NCBI GenBank assembly: GCA_039029275.1
Contig: JBCCGL010000002.1
Coordinates: 248,001-312,000, forward strand
Source of the DNA: JBCCGL01 sp039029275
GTDB taxonomy: Bacteria > Pseudomonadota > Gammaproteobacteria > JBCCGL01
Direction: 5' to 3'
Length of the DNA stretch: 64,000 nucleotides
The position numbers and the translations under genes were made by a program. Below are positions 27,083-36,892 of the stretch, one piece after another. Numbering within the stretch: the stretch's first letter is position 1; every line of letters begins with the position of its first letter. The notes under the pieces were generated by a model that was not told the origin of the DNA, did not search any database, and saw only the letters and a program-made list of their open reading frames with translations.

Positions 27083-28525
27083 GTGCAATGGGAAACCGTT
27101 ATCGGTCTCGAAATTCATGCGCAACTTTCGACCAAAAGCAAGATCTTTTCCGGATCCTCAACTGCTTTTGGCGCGCAACCCAATACCCAGGCGAACGCAG
27201 TTGATCTGGGCCTGCCCGGTACGCTGCCTGTCGTGAACCGCGAAGCCGTTCGAATGGCGATCAAGTTCGGTTTGGCAACCGGCGCGCAAGTGGCGCCGAG
27301 GTCCGTGTTCGCCCGCAAAAACTATTTCTACCCCGACCTGCCCAAGGGCTATCAAATTTCCCAGTTTGAGCTTCCGATCGTCGGCAAAGGCGAACTGGAA
27401 ATCGAACTTGAAGACGGTGCAAGCAAGACGATCGGCATTACGCGCGCGCATTTGGAAGAGGATGCAGGAAAATCCCTGCACGAAGATTTTCAAGGAATGA
27501 GCGGAATCGATTTAAACCGTGCGGGCACACCCCTGTTGGAGATTGTGTCTGAACCGGATATGTCATCGGCAAAAGAGGCTGTCGCCTACGCGCGCAAGAT
27601 TCACTCGCTGGTGCGCTACATCGATATTTGTGATGGCAACATGCAGGAAGGCTCACTGCGCTGCGACGCCAATGTGTCGGTACGTTTGAAAGGTGAAACC
27701 GAACTCGGTACGCGCACCGAAATCAAGAACGTCAATTCATTCCGTTTTCTTGAGAAAGCGATTAACTTCGAAATCGAGCGCCAGATCGATGTCATCGAAT
27801 CGGGTGGCCAAGTGATACAGGAAACGCGGTTGTACGATAGCGATAAAGATGAAACCCGCTCGATGCGCAGCAAGGAAGAAGCCAATGACTACCGTTATTT
27901 CCCCGATCCGGATTTGCTTCCGGTCGAGGTCGATTCGGCGCTTTTGGACGAGATCAGAACCTTGCTGCCTGAATTGCCCGATGCCAAGCTGAGTCGGTAT
28001 GTCAGCGATCTGGAATTATCCAAAGCGGATGCGAGTCAGCTGGTGTCGGATCGCGATGTTGCGACCTATTTCGAAGCGGTCACGATGACTTCAAAGGCAC
28101 CTGCGAAACTGGTCGCCAACTGGGTGGTGTCTGAGCTGGGTGGCAAATTGAACAAGGATGATCTCGCAATCGCTGAGAGCCGCACGTCTCCCGATCAATT
28201 CGCACAATTGCTCGATCGAATCGCGGATAACACGATTTCCGGCAAGATAGCGAAGCAGGTTTTTGACGCGATGTGGGCAGGCGAAGGCGATGCCGACGCC
28301 ATTATTGAAGCGAAAGGTCTGCAACTGATAACCGACACCTCCGCGATTGATCAAATGGTCGATGAAGTGATCGCTGCTAATCCCGATCAGGTCGCGCAAT
28401 ACAAATCCGGCAAAGACAAACTGCTCGGGTTTTTTGTCGGGCAGGTTATGAAAGCGTCGAAGGGTAAGGCTAACCCCGCGCAGCTTAACCAGATAATGAA
28501 GCAGAAGCTGCAGGACGCCGATTAA
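27083..28525 (+). CDS. gatB: Asp/Glu-tRNA amidotransferase subunit B
   Basis: The 480-residue protein begins with the family sequence WETVIGLEIHAQL (GTG start at 27083, after AAGGAGG). It has RKNYFYPDLPKGYQISQ, the HLEEDAGKS kinase-type motif, GTPLLEIVSEPDM and LRCDANVSV, then the helical and YqeY-like tail ending near QLNQIMKQKLQ. It activates the misacylated tRNA with ATP and transfers ammonia. Last gene of the gatCAB operon; a hairpin follows. Confidence 0.97.
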   Translation: MQWETVIGLEIHAQLSTKSKIFSGSSTAFGAQPNTQANAVDLGLPGTLPVVNREAVRMAIKFGLATGAQVAPRSVFARKNYFYPDLPKGYQISQFELPIVGKGELEIELEDGASKTIGITRAHLEEDAGKSLHEDFQGMSGIDLNRAGTPLLEIVSEPDMSSAKEAVAYARKIHSLVRYIDICDGNMQEGSLRCDANVSVRLKGETELGTRTEIKNVNSFRFLEKAINFEIERQIDVIESGGQVIQETRLYDSDKDETRSMRSKEEANDYRYFPDPDLLPVEVDSALLDEIRTLLPELPDAKLSRYVSDLELSKADASQLVSDRDVATYFEAVTMTSKAPAKLVANWVVSELGGKLNKDDLAIAESRTSPDQFAQLLDRIADNTISGKIAKQVFDAMWAGEGDADAIIEAKGLQLITDTSAIDQMVDEVIAANPDQVAQYKSGKDKLLGFFVGQVMKASKGKANPAQLNQIMKQKLQDAD

Positions 28526-28532
28526 AACGAGT

Positions 28533-28554
28533 ACGAGGCGCTATTGCGCCTCGT
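28533..28554 (+). terminator. Hairpin after gatB
   Basis: A perfect 9-bp stem ACGAGGCGC / GCGCCTCGT with loop TATT lies 7 bp after the gatB stop and 26 bp before the stop of the convergent TraT-like gene. No T run follows on the plus strand, while TTTTAAT follows on the minus, so it may serve mainly the minus-strand gene or both. Confidence 0.6.
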
Positions 28555-28580
28555 GCATAACCGCTCGGAACGGGACGAAC

Positions 28581-29306
28581 TTATTCGGCGAATATCCCTG
28601 CGATCGATCGAATCAATCCATTTTCCAGCGCCGGTAGCGCTTCGGCAAATTCCAGATTCGCCTGATTCGCAGTGCTCACAACACGGGTGTGGTAAGTCTT
28701 CCAGTCGACGATGTTTTCGCCACTGAACTGCGATACCTGTGTGCTCGTGCCTTGCGTGCTGCTTCCGCTTTGTTGTTGACTGACTATTTCTCCGGCACGC
28801 GGTCGCTCCCTCACCTGTAAATCAGTGACCATCGTGTAAAGCGTGTCATCGACGAGGGAGTCCGCAACGACGCCAACCAAAGCGCCAATCACCAGCCCCT
28901 TGCCCGCATCAGAACTGCTCGACACGCTGGTGCCGAGGACAGCTCCGCTGAACCCTGCTTCGAGGTAACTGTCGGATGATTTCAAGTCGTCCTTGCCGAC
29001 TTTGAGAACATTTGCCTGCAGCATGAACTGCGCTTCATCGGGGTCATCCGTAATCGCATAACCACTGTCGACTAAGCGTCCGAGTATTCTCGGTTTCAGC
29101 GCGAGATCTTTGTCCGAGGTGTTGCGAATGGATACAAAAACGATACGCTCGTCAGGCGCGACGGGTTCGAGAAAAATGGTTTCGCTGGCACGCGTCTGCA
29201 CATCCAACTCGCTCTTGTTTAGCCCAGTGTTCACGGCAGCGCAGGCTGACAGCGTTGCGAGCGCGCCGATTGCGAAGATTCTAATCAGCTGGCGACGAAT
29301 CAACAT
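28581..29306 (-). CDS. TraT-family outer-membrane lipoprotein
   Basis: The 241-residue protein has a lipoprotein signal (LATLSACAA, acylated C22). The mature part matches TraT, the surface-exclusion and complement-resistance protein of F plasmids: SELDVQTRASETIFLEPV, FVSIRNTSDKDL, AQFMLQANVLKVGKDDL, a glycine-rich membrane segment (GAVLGTSV...GLVIGALVGVVADSLVDD), YTMVTDLQV and YHTRVVSTANQANLEF. Here it is chromosomal, between gatB and hslO, with no conjugation genes in the window. Probably an outer-membrane oligomer of unknown cellular job. Single gene. Confidence 0.9.
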   Translation of the reverse strand: MLIRRQLIRIFAIGALATLSACAAVNTGLNKSELDVQTRASETIFLEPVAPDERIVFVSIRNTSDKDLALKPRILGRLVDSGYAITDDPDEAQFMLQANVLKVGKDDLKSSDSYLEAGFSGAVLGTSVSSSSDAGKGLVIGALVGVVADSLVDDTLYTMVTDLQVRERPRAGEIVSQQQSGSSTQGTSTQVSQFSGENIVDWKTYHTRVVSTANQANLEFAEALPALENGLIRSIAGIFAE

Positions 29307-29493
29307 AGTCTATAGTCCTCAATTTAGTTACCCAGTGTGTTCAGGATACGCGGCACTAGCTGAATCGATGCTGAATAAATTGAATGGCAAAGGCTTCGTA
29401 CCGCAACACCATAAGCATCTGCTTAGACTTGGTCTGACAACATTGGGATAATAGCGTTCCTCGATTAACACTGCTCAATGTTGTGCTTTGGTA

Positions 29494-30381
29494 ATGTCAG
29501 AAAATTCAGATCAGTTGACCCGATTTCTCATCGAATCCGCCAATATTCGCGGCGTTATTGTCTCACTCGATCGAAGCTGGGCTGAACTTGCCGAAACGCG
29601 CACTTACGAGGGCAACATGCGCGCGATTCTCGGGCAGGCGATGGTCGCAACCACGTTGATGTCAGCCAACCTGAAACAATCGGGGCGTGTGACGTTGCAG
29701 GTCAGCGGCAGCGGTCCGATCTCGCTCATGGTTATGCAGGTCAATGAGAGTGGGAGCGTGCGAGGGATGGCAAAGGCGTATGGAAAGCCTGAGTCGGAGA
29801 CCTTGTCTGAACTATTTGGGCAGGCGCAGATGTCGGTAATTGTAGAACCGGACAATGGGCCCGAGCGGTATCAGGCTATCGTCGAAATGAATGCGGACAC
29901 ACTATCGAGCGCTTTATCCAATTACTTTCACCAGTCCGAACAGTTGCTGACGCGGATTTGGCTTGTTGCAAATCAGAACAGAGTGGCGGGTCTGATGATT
30001 CAGAAGTTACCCGATGATACATCGAGTCTGGATGAGTCCGGTGAAGCCTGGCAAAGAATCAAGCTGCTTGCTGAAACGCTGAATGAGGAGGAACTCGTTA
30101 CACTGGACGCGCAAACCTTGTTGCATCGGCTTTTTCATGAAGAGCAGGTTCGCATGTTCGAACCAAAGTCGATCGTGTTTGAGTGCACCTGTTCGCGCGA
30201 GCGCACGGCAAATATGATCAGTTCGCTGGGTGAAGATGAGGCTCGCTCAATTATTCACGACGAAGGTGTCATTTCCGTTGAGTGCGATTTTTGTGCGACA
30301 AAGTACGAATTCGATGCAATCGATGTCGAGCAACTGTTTGGCGATTCCAGCGTGTTACCGCCTTCATCGACGCATCATTAG
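29494..30381 (+). CDS. hslO: Redox-regulated chaperone Hsp33
   Basis: The 295-residue protein from ATG 29494 (an in-frame TTG lies 6 bp earlier) has the Hsp33 N-terminal domain (IRGVIVSLDRSWAELAE, GQAMVATTLMSANLKQSGRVTLQ, SNYFHQSEQLLTRIWL) and the C-terminal zinc switch with CTCSRERT and CDFCATKY (CxC...CxxC). Oxidation releases zinc and activates holdase function. Monocistronic, convergent with the MoeB/ThiF gene. Confidence 0.95.
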   Translation: MSENSDQLTRFLIESANIRGVIVSLDRSWAELAETRTYEGNMRAILGQAMVATTLMSANLKQSGRVTLQVSGSGPISLMVMQVNESGSVRGMAKAYGKPESETLSELFGQAQMSVIVEPDNGPERYQAIVEMNADTLSSALSNYFHQSEQLLTRIWLVANQNRVAGLMIQKLPDDTSSLDESGEAWQRIKLLAETLNEEELVTLDAQTLLHRLFHEEQVRMFEPKSIVFECTCSRERTANMISSLGEDEARSIIHDEGVISVECDFCATKYEFDAIDVEQLFGDSSVLPPSSTHH

Positions 30382-30390
30382 CAGCTGTCC

Positions 30391-31203
30391 TCAGCTACCT
30401 TGACGTCCACAAACCGGACAGCTCGGGTCTTTCTTGAGCCGAATTTCATTCCACTCCATCGCCAGCCCATCCAGCAGCAGCAATCGCCCGCTTAGATCGT
30501 CACCGATATTGAGCAGTACCTTGATGGCTTCCATTGCCTGCATGCATCCAATGATGCCGACAATCGGGCCAAATACACCAACGCGTTCGCAGGTTTCGCC
30601 GTCTTGGCTGCCTTTGAATAAACACCGGTAGCAAGGGCTTTCGGGTTTGTCATTGCGAAATACTGAAATCTGCCCATCGCTACGGATCGCCGCGCCGGAA
30701 ACGAGGGGGACGCTGAATTTGACGCAGGCTTCGTTGACAGCAAAGCGGGTGGGGAAGTTATCACTACCTTCAATGACTATATCGACCTGGCTAACGAAAT
30801 CCGCCAAATCTTCCGAATCAAGCGCGTAGTCAATCGTTTCAATTTCAATATCGGGGTTGATAGCCGCGCACGCGCGCTTTGCCGAATGCGTTTTTAATTC
30901 GCCGACTTGGTCAACCGTGTGAACGATTTGGCGCTGCAAGTTCGATAGCTCGACTTGATCAAAGTCTGACAGTATCAGTTTGCCCACTCCGGCCGCTGCC
31001 AGATACAGGGCTATCGGCGAACCCAGCCCGCCCATGCCGACAATCAGGCAACGACTTTGCAAGAGTTTTTCCTGACCTTGCGTGCCAATTTGCGGCAGAT
31101 TGATATGGCGGCTGTAACGATCGAGTTGGGTTTCGTTCAACGACAAATTTCCACTTAGAACTTGTGCAATGATCGCCCCGAAGGCAGAGTATGTAAACCG
31201 CAC
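30391..31203 (-). CDS. moeB: MoeB/ThiF-family adenylyltransferase
   Basis: The 270-residue protein has LDRYSRHINLPQIG, the nucleotide loop GMGGLGSPIALYLAAAGVG, DFDQVELSNLQRQI, the SDNFPTRFAVN block and two CxxC zinc pairs (CYRC and CPVC). This is the E1-like domain that adenylates the C-terminal glycine of MoaD or ThiS. No C-terminal rhodanese domain is present. The true start is uncertain: conserved sequence begins near residue 20, and a TTG at NLSLNE with a good upstream AAGTGGA is an alternative. Neighbour of prmC/prfA/hemA, as moeB often is in gammaproteobacteria, which favours MoeB over ThiF. Confidence 0.88.
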   Translation of the reverse strand: MRFTYSAFGAIIAQVLSGNLSLNETQLDRYSRHINLPQIGTQGQEKLLQSRCLIVGMGGLGSPIALYLAAAGVGKLILSDFDQVELSNLQRQIVHTVDQVGELKTHSAKRACAAINPDIEIETIDYALDSEDLADFVSQVDIVIEGSDNFPTRFAVNEACVKFSVPLVSGAAIRSDGQISVFRNDKPESPCYRCLFKGSQDGETCERVGVFGPIVGIIGCMQAMEAIKVLLNIGDDLSGRLLLLDGLAMEWNEIRLKKDPSCPVCGRQGS

Positions 31204-31222
31204 GTGATAGCAAGTCCCGAAA

Positions 31223-31819
31223 ATGAATCACCTCGCACATGCTCTGTTAGCAGATGACACGCCCGGCTCGATTATCGGCAACCTGTCCGGTGACTTCGTG
31301 CGTGGCCCTGTGGATTCGCGTTTCGCTCCGCAGGTTGCAGACGGGATTCGCATGCACAGAAAGGTCGATACATTTACCGACAGTAACGCGATTATCCGGT
31401 CAGGGAAAAAACGCTTTATCGGAGCACACAGACGAGTCGCCGGCATCGTCCTCGACGTATTTTACGACCACTGTCTGTACCTGAACTGGGAATCGTTTTC
31501 GGATGAGCAATTCGATGCGTTTTGCCGGCGAATTTACACGACGCTCAACATTCATCGCCCACTTGCGCCGGAGTATTTTCACGATTACATCCCGCGATTT
31601 ATCGAGCGCGATATGTTGGCAAGTTGCTGTACCCTTGAGGGCGTTGAGGCAGTTATCGAACGCCTCGCTACGCGCTGGTCAAATAAACCGGATATGCAAA
31701 GACTGTTGATCGCGGCAGGCCACGACGCGCGCAACCAGCAGGCGGAGATCGAAGCGGATTTCCTGCGATTTTTTCCGCAGTTGCTGGAAGCTACGAGTGC
31801 TAACGCAGAGACGTTCTAG
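31223..31819 (+). CDS. acpH: Acyl carrier protein phosphodiesterase
   Basis: The 198-residue protein starts MNHLAHALLA and keeps the AcpH/HD-like metal residues: GNLSGDFVRG, GIRMHRKVDTFTD and VLDVFYDHCLYLNW, followed by FIERDMLASC. AcpH removes the 4'-phosphopantetheine from holo-ACP. Length matches E. coli AcpH (193). Its last 20 bp overlap the 3' end of convergent prmC. Confidence 0.92.
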   Translation: MNHLAHALLADDTPGSIIGNLSGDFVRGPVDSRFAPQVADGIRMHRKVDTFTDSNAIIRSGKKRFIGAHRRVAGIVLDVFYDHCLYLNWESFSDEQFDAFCRRIYTTLNIHRPLAPEYFHDYIPRFIERDMLASCCTLEGVEAVIERLATRWSNKPDMQRLLIAAGHDARNQQAEIEADFLRFFPQLLEATSANAETF

Positions 31820-32642
31820 CGGCACATACGCGCTCATTCCCGTTTAAGTCGGTCAGCGTTTTGACTTCGCCGTAACCGTGTTGTTTAAAAATTTCACGCA
31901 CGGGCTCTCCCTGATCGTAGCCATGCTCAATTGCGATCTCACCTTCGTTTTTTAAATGCGCGCTTGCTCCGGCAACGATCTCGCGAATATCGTCGAGTCC
32001 GTCTTCACCGCTAATCAAAGCCGACTCGGGTTCGTATTTAACATCACCTCGAGACAAATGCGGATCACCGTGTTTGATGTAGGGTGGATTGCAAACGATC
32101 AAATCAAATTTGCAATCGCGCAACGCGCTGAACCAGTTGCTTTCGATGAAGGTGACGTGGGCTAGTCCATGCGCATCGGCGTTCATCTTCGCGACTTCGA
32201 GTGCGGCATGCGATTGATCACACGCGGTGACGGATGCACGCCTGCGTTCGCTCGCTATTGCCAGCGCAATTGCGCCGGTTCCGGTCCCGAGATCGAGAAC
32301 GTCATACGCGCTGTGAGTCGGGATTAGCGAGAGCGCGTGTTCGACGAGTAGCTCGGTCTCCGGTCTGGGAATCAGCGTATCCGGGGTGACATGCAATTCC
32401 ATTGACCAGAATTCCCGCTGTCCTAGTATGTGCGCGACGGGTTCACCGTCACTGCGTCGTTTAATCATCGAGTTAAACAACGTTTCCTGTTCACTATCAA
32501 GCGCTTGGTCGGGCCATGCAAACAGGTGGCTTCGCTGTTTCTGGAGTGCGGATGCCAGAAGTGTCTCGGCATCAAGCTTCGGGCTTTCGCTTGCAGCAAA
32601 TTGAGTCACAGCCCGTGCGAGTGCCGACCGAATCGTTAGCAT
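31800..32642 (-). CDS. prmC: Release-factor glutamine methyltransferase
   Basis: The 280-residue protein has an N-terminal helical domain (HLFAWPDQAL, RRSDGEPVAHILGQREFW), SAM-binding VLDLGTGTGAIALAIA, and the catalytic CNPPYIK that methylates the glutamine of the GGQ motif in release factors. It follows prfA by 15 bp on the same strand, as in most gammaproteobacteria (hemA-prfA-prmC). All expected parts are present. Confidence 0.97.
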   Translation of the reverse strand: MLTIRSALARAVTQFAASESPKLDAETLLASALQKQRSHLFAWPDQALDSEQETLFNSMIKRRSDGEPVAHILGQREFWSMELHVTPDTLIPRPETELLVEHALSLIPTHSAYDVLDLGTGTGAIALAIASERRRASVTACDQSHAALEVAKMNADAHGLAHVTFIESNWFSALRDCKFDLIVCNPPYIKHGDPHLSRGDVKYEPESALISGEDGLDDIREIVAGASAHLKNEGEIAIEHGYDQGEPVREIFKQHGYGEVKTLTDLNGNERVCAARTSLR

Positions 32643-32657
32643 TGCGTGTTGTGCTGT

Positions 32658-33740
32658 CTAGTCCGCTAACTCAGCCAGCAAATCAGCCTGGTGTTCGGTC
32701 AGTAGAGGATCAATGACTTGGCTCAAACCCCCGACCATAACCTCGTCGAGCTTGTATAGCGTGAGATTGATGCGATGGTCGGTCACGCGCCCCTGCGGAT
32801 AGTTGTAGGTTCGAATGCGCTCGGAACGATCGCCTGAGCCAACCTGCAACCTGCGCGACTCTGACTGCTCCGACTGCTGTCGCGATATTTCCGCGTCCAT
32901 CAACCTCGCCTGTAACAACGACATAGCCCGCGCGCGGTTTTTATGCTGACTGCGTTCGTCCTGACACTCAACGACGATACCGCTGGGCGCATGTGTGATG
33001 CGGATGGCTGAGTCGGTTTTGTTAACGTGTTGGCCGCCTGCGCCAGATGCACGAAACGTATCGATACGAAGGTCGGCGGGGTTGATTTCGATTTCACCCA
33101 CTTCCTCAACCTCGGGAAGTATCGCCACAGTTGCGGCTGAGGTGTGCACACGCCCCTGAGATTCAGTTTCGGGCACGCGCTGTACCCTGTGTGCGCCTGA
33201 TTCGAACTTCAATTTCGAAAACGCGCCGTGACCCAGCAGGCGCGCAACGACTTCTTTGTAGCCACCGTGCTCGCCTTCGCGTTCGTTTAACAGCTCGATT
33301 TTCCAACCCAGCGATTCCGCGTAGCGCGAATACATGCGCAGCAGATCGCCGGCAAATATTGCTGCTTCATCGCCGCCCGTTCCAGCGCGAATTTCCAAAA
33401 ATACATTGTTGTCGTCGCGCGGGTCCTTCGGCAGTAGCAGCGTCTGCAATTCATGCTCAAGAGAGGTCAGGGTGTCGGTTGCGCTTTCGATCTCCTCTGC
33501 TGCCATCGCCTGCATCTCGGGGTCGCTGTCGTTTGCCATTTCGCGGGCGTCTTCAAGAGTCGACTCTGCGCTGGTGTATTGGGCGAAGGTTTTTACCGCG
33601 GGCTCGAGCTGAGCGTACTCGCGCGACAGGTCGCGAAACTGATTTTGATCGCTGATTACCTCAGGTTGGCCCAGCAGAAGCGCGATTTCTTCATAGCGCG
33701 CGCTCAAGCCGTCCAGTTTTTCACGAATTGAATCTTTCAC
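32658..33740 (-). CDS. prfA: Peptide chain release factor 1
   Basis: The 360-residue protein is full length. The catalytic GGQ is in SGAGGQHVNKTDSAIRITH; the preceding PETESQGRVHTSAATVA region and stop-codon-recognition domain with IRAGTGGDEAAIFAGDLLRMY are standard. It ends translation at UAA and UAG. Second gene of hemA-prfA-prmC, 8 bp after hemA. Confidence 0.98.
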   Translation of the reverse strand: MKDSIREKLDGLSARYEEIALLLGQPEVISDQNQFRDLSREYAQLEPAVKTFAQYTSAESTLEDAREMANDSDPEMQAMAAEEIESATDTLTSLEHELQTLLLPKDPRDDNNVFLEIRAGTGGDEAAIFAGDLLRMYSRYAESLGWKIELLNEREGEHGGYKEVVARLLGHGAFSKLKFESGAHRVQRVPETESQGRVHTSAATVAILPEVEEVGEIEINPADLRIDTFRASGAGGQHVNKTDSAIRITHAPSGIVVECQDERSQHKNRARAMSLLQARLMDAEISRQQSEQSESRRLQVGSGDRSERIRTYNYPQGRVTDHRINLTLYKLDEVMVGGLSQVIDPLLTEHQADLLAELAD

Positions 33741-33748
33741 AGGGGGTG

Positions 33749-35014
33749 TTACTTGGAGTGTTCGTTATCGAGATCGAATAGCTTTCGCGCTGCATTGAGC
33801 ACGGTTTCGTCGCCTTCTTCCGCGGCTTTTCGCAGACCCTGTGTCGGTTGGTGCAAAATTTTGTTGTTGAGGGAATGCGCAAGATCTTCGATTACGGTTT
33901 GAGGATCTTTACCAAGAGCCAGTGCGCTTTGTGCGCGTTTCAGTGCAGTGGCTTTGATATCCTCCGCGTCGTCACGAAGTTTGCGGATTAAATCGATGCT
34001 GTCCTTGGCGCGCTCGCCGCGCATGAAAGCCTCAACCTGCGAGCTGACAATTTCCTCCGCCTGCATTGCCGCGTCCAGGCGTTTTTGTTGGCCGGCGACA
34101 ATCACTTTTTGCAGGTCATCGACGGCGTAAAGAAACACATCTTCGATTTCGGCCACCTGAGGTTCGATATCACGCGGAACAGCCAGGTCGATCATGAAAA
34201 TCATCCTGTGCTTGCGTACTTTTAACGCCTGCTCGACGGCACCTTTTCCAAGAATTGGCAACTGACTGGCGGTAGAAGAGACGACAATGTCCGCTGACTC
34301 CAGCAGTCTGGGAACGTCGGCAATGCGTTCTGCTCTGGCACCAAAACGGCTGGCAAGCTGCGCTGCTCGATCGAGGCTGCGATTGGCGATCGTCATGTTG
34401 CCGATCCCGTTGGTGTGCAAGTGTCGCGCGGTCAACTCGATGGTCTCTCCCGCGCCAATTAACAGCGCGTTGCGTTCGCGCAAATCGTTGAAGATCTGTC
34501 GCGCAAGCGTCACCGCCGCAAACGCAACCGATACTGGGTTTTGACCTATCTCGGTGCTGGATCGGACCCGTTTGGCCACTTTAAACGCGTGCTGGAAGAG
34601 ATCGTTTAGGCGGGTGCCGAGCGTGCCAAATTTGCTCGCTTCAGAGTAGGCCTGCTTCACCTGGCCGAGGATTTGCGGCTCGCCAAGAACCATTGAGTCC
34701 AAACCACAGGAAACTCTTAGCAAATGCTGAACTGCGTCACGATTTTGCCTCTGGACAAGGTACGGTGCGAAGTGATCAGGGGGGGCAGAGTGGTACTGGT
34801 GGAGCCATTGTGCGATCTTGTGCTCAGAACCACCCTCAAGCCCACAGTAGATTTCTGTTCGATTACAGGTTGACACAATCGCTGCTTCATCGATGCCGTC
34901 AATCGCTTTGAGGTTGCTCAAGGGCTCCGCCAGCGAGTCTGTGGCGAACGCCACTTGCTCGCGCACGTCAATCGGCGCAGTATTGTGGTTGAGTCCTAGG
35001 GCAACAATGGTCAT
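33749..35014 (-). CDS. hemA: Glutamyl-tRNA reductase
   Basis: The 421-residue protein has the N-terminal catalytic domain with the nucleophilic cysteine in VSTCNRTEIY (about residue 50), the SCGLDSMVLGEPQILGQVKQAYSEA block, an NADPH-binding domain (LLIGAGETIELTARHL, ADIVVSSTASQLPIL, DLAVPRDI) and the C-terminal dimerisation helices. It makes glutamate-1-semialdehyde, the first committed step of tetrapyrrole synthesis. First gene of the hemA-prfA-prmC operon, divergent from the TPR lipoprotein-lolB-ispE operon. Confidence 0.98.
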   Translation of the reverse strand: MTIVALGLNHNTAPIDVREQVAFATDSLAEPLSNLKAIDGIDEAAIVSTCNRTEIYCGLEGGSEHKIAQWLHQYHSAPPDHFAPYLVQRQNRDAVQHLLRVSCGLDSMVLGEPQILGQVKQAYSEASKFGTLGTRLNDLFQHAFKVAKRVRSSTEIGQNPVSVAFAAVTLARQIFNDLRERNALLIGAGETIELTARHLHTNGIGNMTIANRSLDRAAQLASRFGARAERIADVPRLLESADIVVSSTASQLPILGKGAVEQALKVRKHRMIFMIDLAVPRDIEPQVAEIEDVFLYAVDDLQKVIVAGQQKRLDAAMQAEEIVSSQVEAFMRGERAKDSIDLIRKLRDDAEDIKATALKRAQSALALGKDPQTVIEDLAHSLNNKILHQPTQGLRKAAEEGDETVLNAARKLFDLDNEHSK

Positions 35015-35173
35015 AACGTCTGATTTTATCAGAAGTTTGGCTTTCGGTTAGAGGCCGCTGACCTGTACAAATCGACACCTTGGCAAGTTTGACCTCGGTG
35101 CGATCGTCACGAAATAATGCCTGGCCTCGTGCAAATGCGCCCGCAGCCTCAGGACTTGAACGGGAACGACCCT

Positions 35174-36892
35174 ATGTATTTACGAGCAACAATACTCATC
35201 GTCAGTAGCGCATTGCTAACCGCGTGCTCGATGCCGCAGGAAATCACTCAAGATTCCGCACAGGTGCAAAGCTCTCGGACGCAATTCACGGGTCAACCCC
35301 GATCACAACAAAGCGAATTGCTCTATCACATGCTTGTGGCAGAGATGGCGTCCCGACGGGGCCAACTGGATGTAGCCTACGAAAGCTATATTCAGGCCGC
35401 CGACATCAGCGATGATCCAGAACTGGCTGAAAGCGCTGCTCGCATTGCGATTTTTGGAAAAGCATGGGCACGCGCGGCCCGAGCCGGCGAACGGTGGCTT
35501 GCGCTGGAGCCGCACAACAGTGAAGCGCGGCATGTATTGGTCACCAGTTATCTCCGATTGAAACGCCAGGATGCTGCGCAAGAGCAGTTGATAGAAATTG
35601 TGAACACGCATCCCGATGGAGTCGAGCAGGGCGCGGCCGTGGCTTACGCCTTACTGCGACACGAGACCAATGAGGCACTCACGACGGGTATCGCGCAAGA
35701 ACTCTCCAACGTTTTCTCGCAAAGTCCCGGAATGCAGTTCAACCTCGCCAGATTGGCTCACACCACCGGTGACCGGCAACTGGCGTTACAGGCGATTGAT
35801 CGCACTCTGATGCTGCAACCCGATTTGGCACAAGCCATCCTGCTGCGCGCGCAGCTCCAGATCGAGAGCGGAAACCCCGGTATTGCGCTTACGGAACTTC
35901 GCGCAAAGTTGGAGCAAGCGCCAACCGATCTGACGCTTAATCTCGGTTATGCGCGTCTTCTCGTGCAATCAGGTGCGCATGAAGAGGCGGTACAGGCAAT
36001 GGCGCATACCTACACCATCTCGCCTGGTAACCCCACGGTAGTATTGAGCCTTGGGTTAATGGCACTGGAAGCGCACAGACTGCCCGAAGCCAAGGGCTAC
36101 CTGAATCGGGTGCTGGACCTGGGACATCGCGAGTCTGAAGCGCATTACTACCTTGCGCGGATTGCCGATAGCCAGAGTGAATACGAAACAGCGATTGATC
36201 ATTACTCCAAAGTTGTCAGCAACGATCTGCAACTCGATGCCCAAACACGGATCACCGAGCTTATGGCGCTGCTGGGCCATGTCGACCAGGCGCGTTTTCG
36301 CATTAAGCGACTGCGTGAGTTGAATCCCGGCGTCGATCGTCAGGTTCACTTTATTCTTCTGGAAAACAAGATCCTGCGCGAAACCGGCCACCATCAGGAA
36401 GCGTTCGATATGCTGACCGATTCCCTGGAGGCTTACCCAGAGAATATTGATGTTTTATACGCGCGCGCGCTGGCGGCTGAGAAAATTGGACTCGACGGTC
36501 TTTTTGAAGAACATATGCGCACGGTACTCAGCATCGAGCCGCAAAACGCTCGTGCGCTCAACGCATTGGGTTATTTCCTGGCGGATCAATCGCGTCAACT
36601 CGATGAAGCTGAACTTTACATCATGCAGGCAATTGCGCTCATGCCAACTGACCCCGCGGTGATCGATAGCCTCGGTTGGTTAAATTATCGGCAGGGCAAG
36701 TACGAAGAAGCTCTGCGTTTGTTAAAGCAGGCGTATCAGTTGCTCTACGATCCTGAAATCGCAGCCCACCTCGGGGAGGTACTTTGGGTATCTGGTGATC
36801 AAGCTAGCGCAATCGAAATCTGGGACGACGCGCTCAAACAAAGCCCGGACGATGCGCTGCTCAAAGAAGTGATTCAGCGGTTTCGTGAATGA
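35174..36892 (+). CDS. TPR-repeat lipoprotein upstream of lolB
   Basis: From ATG 35174 the 572-residue protein has a lipoprotein signal (MYLRATILIVSSALLTACS, acylated C18); the longer in-frame start at 35117 would bury it. The rest is TPR helical repeats (for example LLYHMLVAEMASRRGQLD, NARALNALGYFLADQSRQLDEAELY, DPAVIDSLGWLNYRQGKYEEALRLLKQAY). Such proteins are regularly encoded before lolB in gammaproteobacteria and are thought to be envelope scaffolds; the function is not known. The stop overlaps the lolB start (ATGA), so translation is coupled. Confidence 0.88.
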   Translation: MYLRATILIVSSALLTACSMPQEITQDSAQVQSSRTQFTGQPRSQQSELLYHMLVAEMASRRGQLDVAYESYIQAADISDDPELAESAARIAIFGKAWARAARAGERWLALEPHNSEARHVLVTSYLRLKRQDAAQEQLIEIVNTHPDGVEQGAAVAYALLRHETNEALTTGIAQELSNVFSQSPGMQFNLARLAHTTGDRQLALQAIDRTLMLQPDLAQAILLRAQLQIESGNPGIALTELRAKLEQAPTDLTLNLGYARLLVQSGAHEEAVQAMAHTYTISPGNPTVVLSLGLMALEAHRLPEAKGYLNRVLDLGHRESEAHYYLARIADSQSEYETAIDHYSKVVSNDLQLDAQTRITELMALLGHVDQARFRIKRLRELNPGVDRQVHFILLENKILRETGHHQEAFDMLTDSLEAYPENIDVLYARALAAEKIGLDGLFEEHMRTVLSIEPQNARALNALGYFLADQSRQLDEAELYIMQAIALMPTDPAVIDSLGWLNYRQGKYEEALRLLKQAYQLLYDPEIAAHLGEVLWVSGDQASAIEIWDDALKQSPDDALLKEVIQRFRE

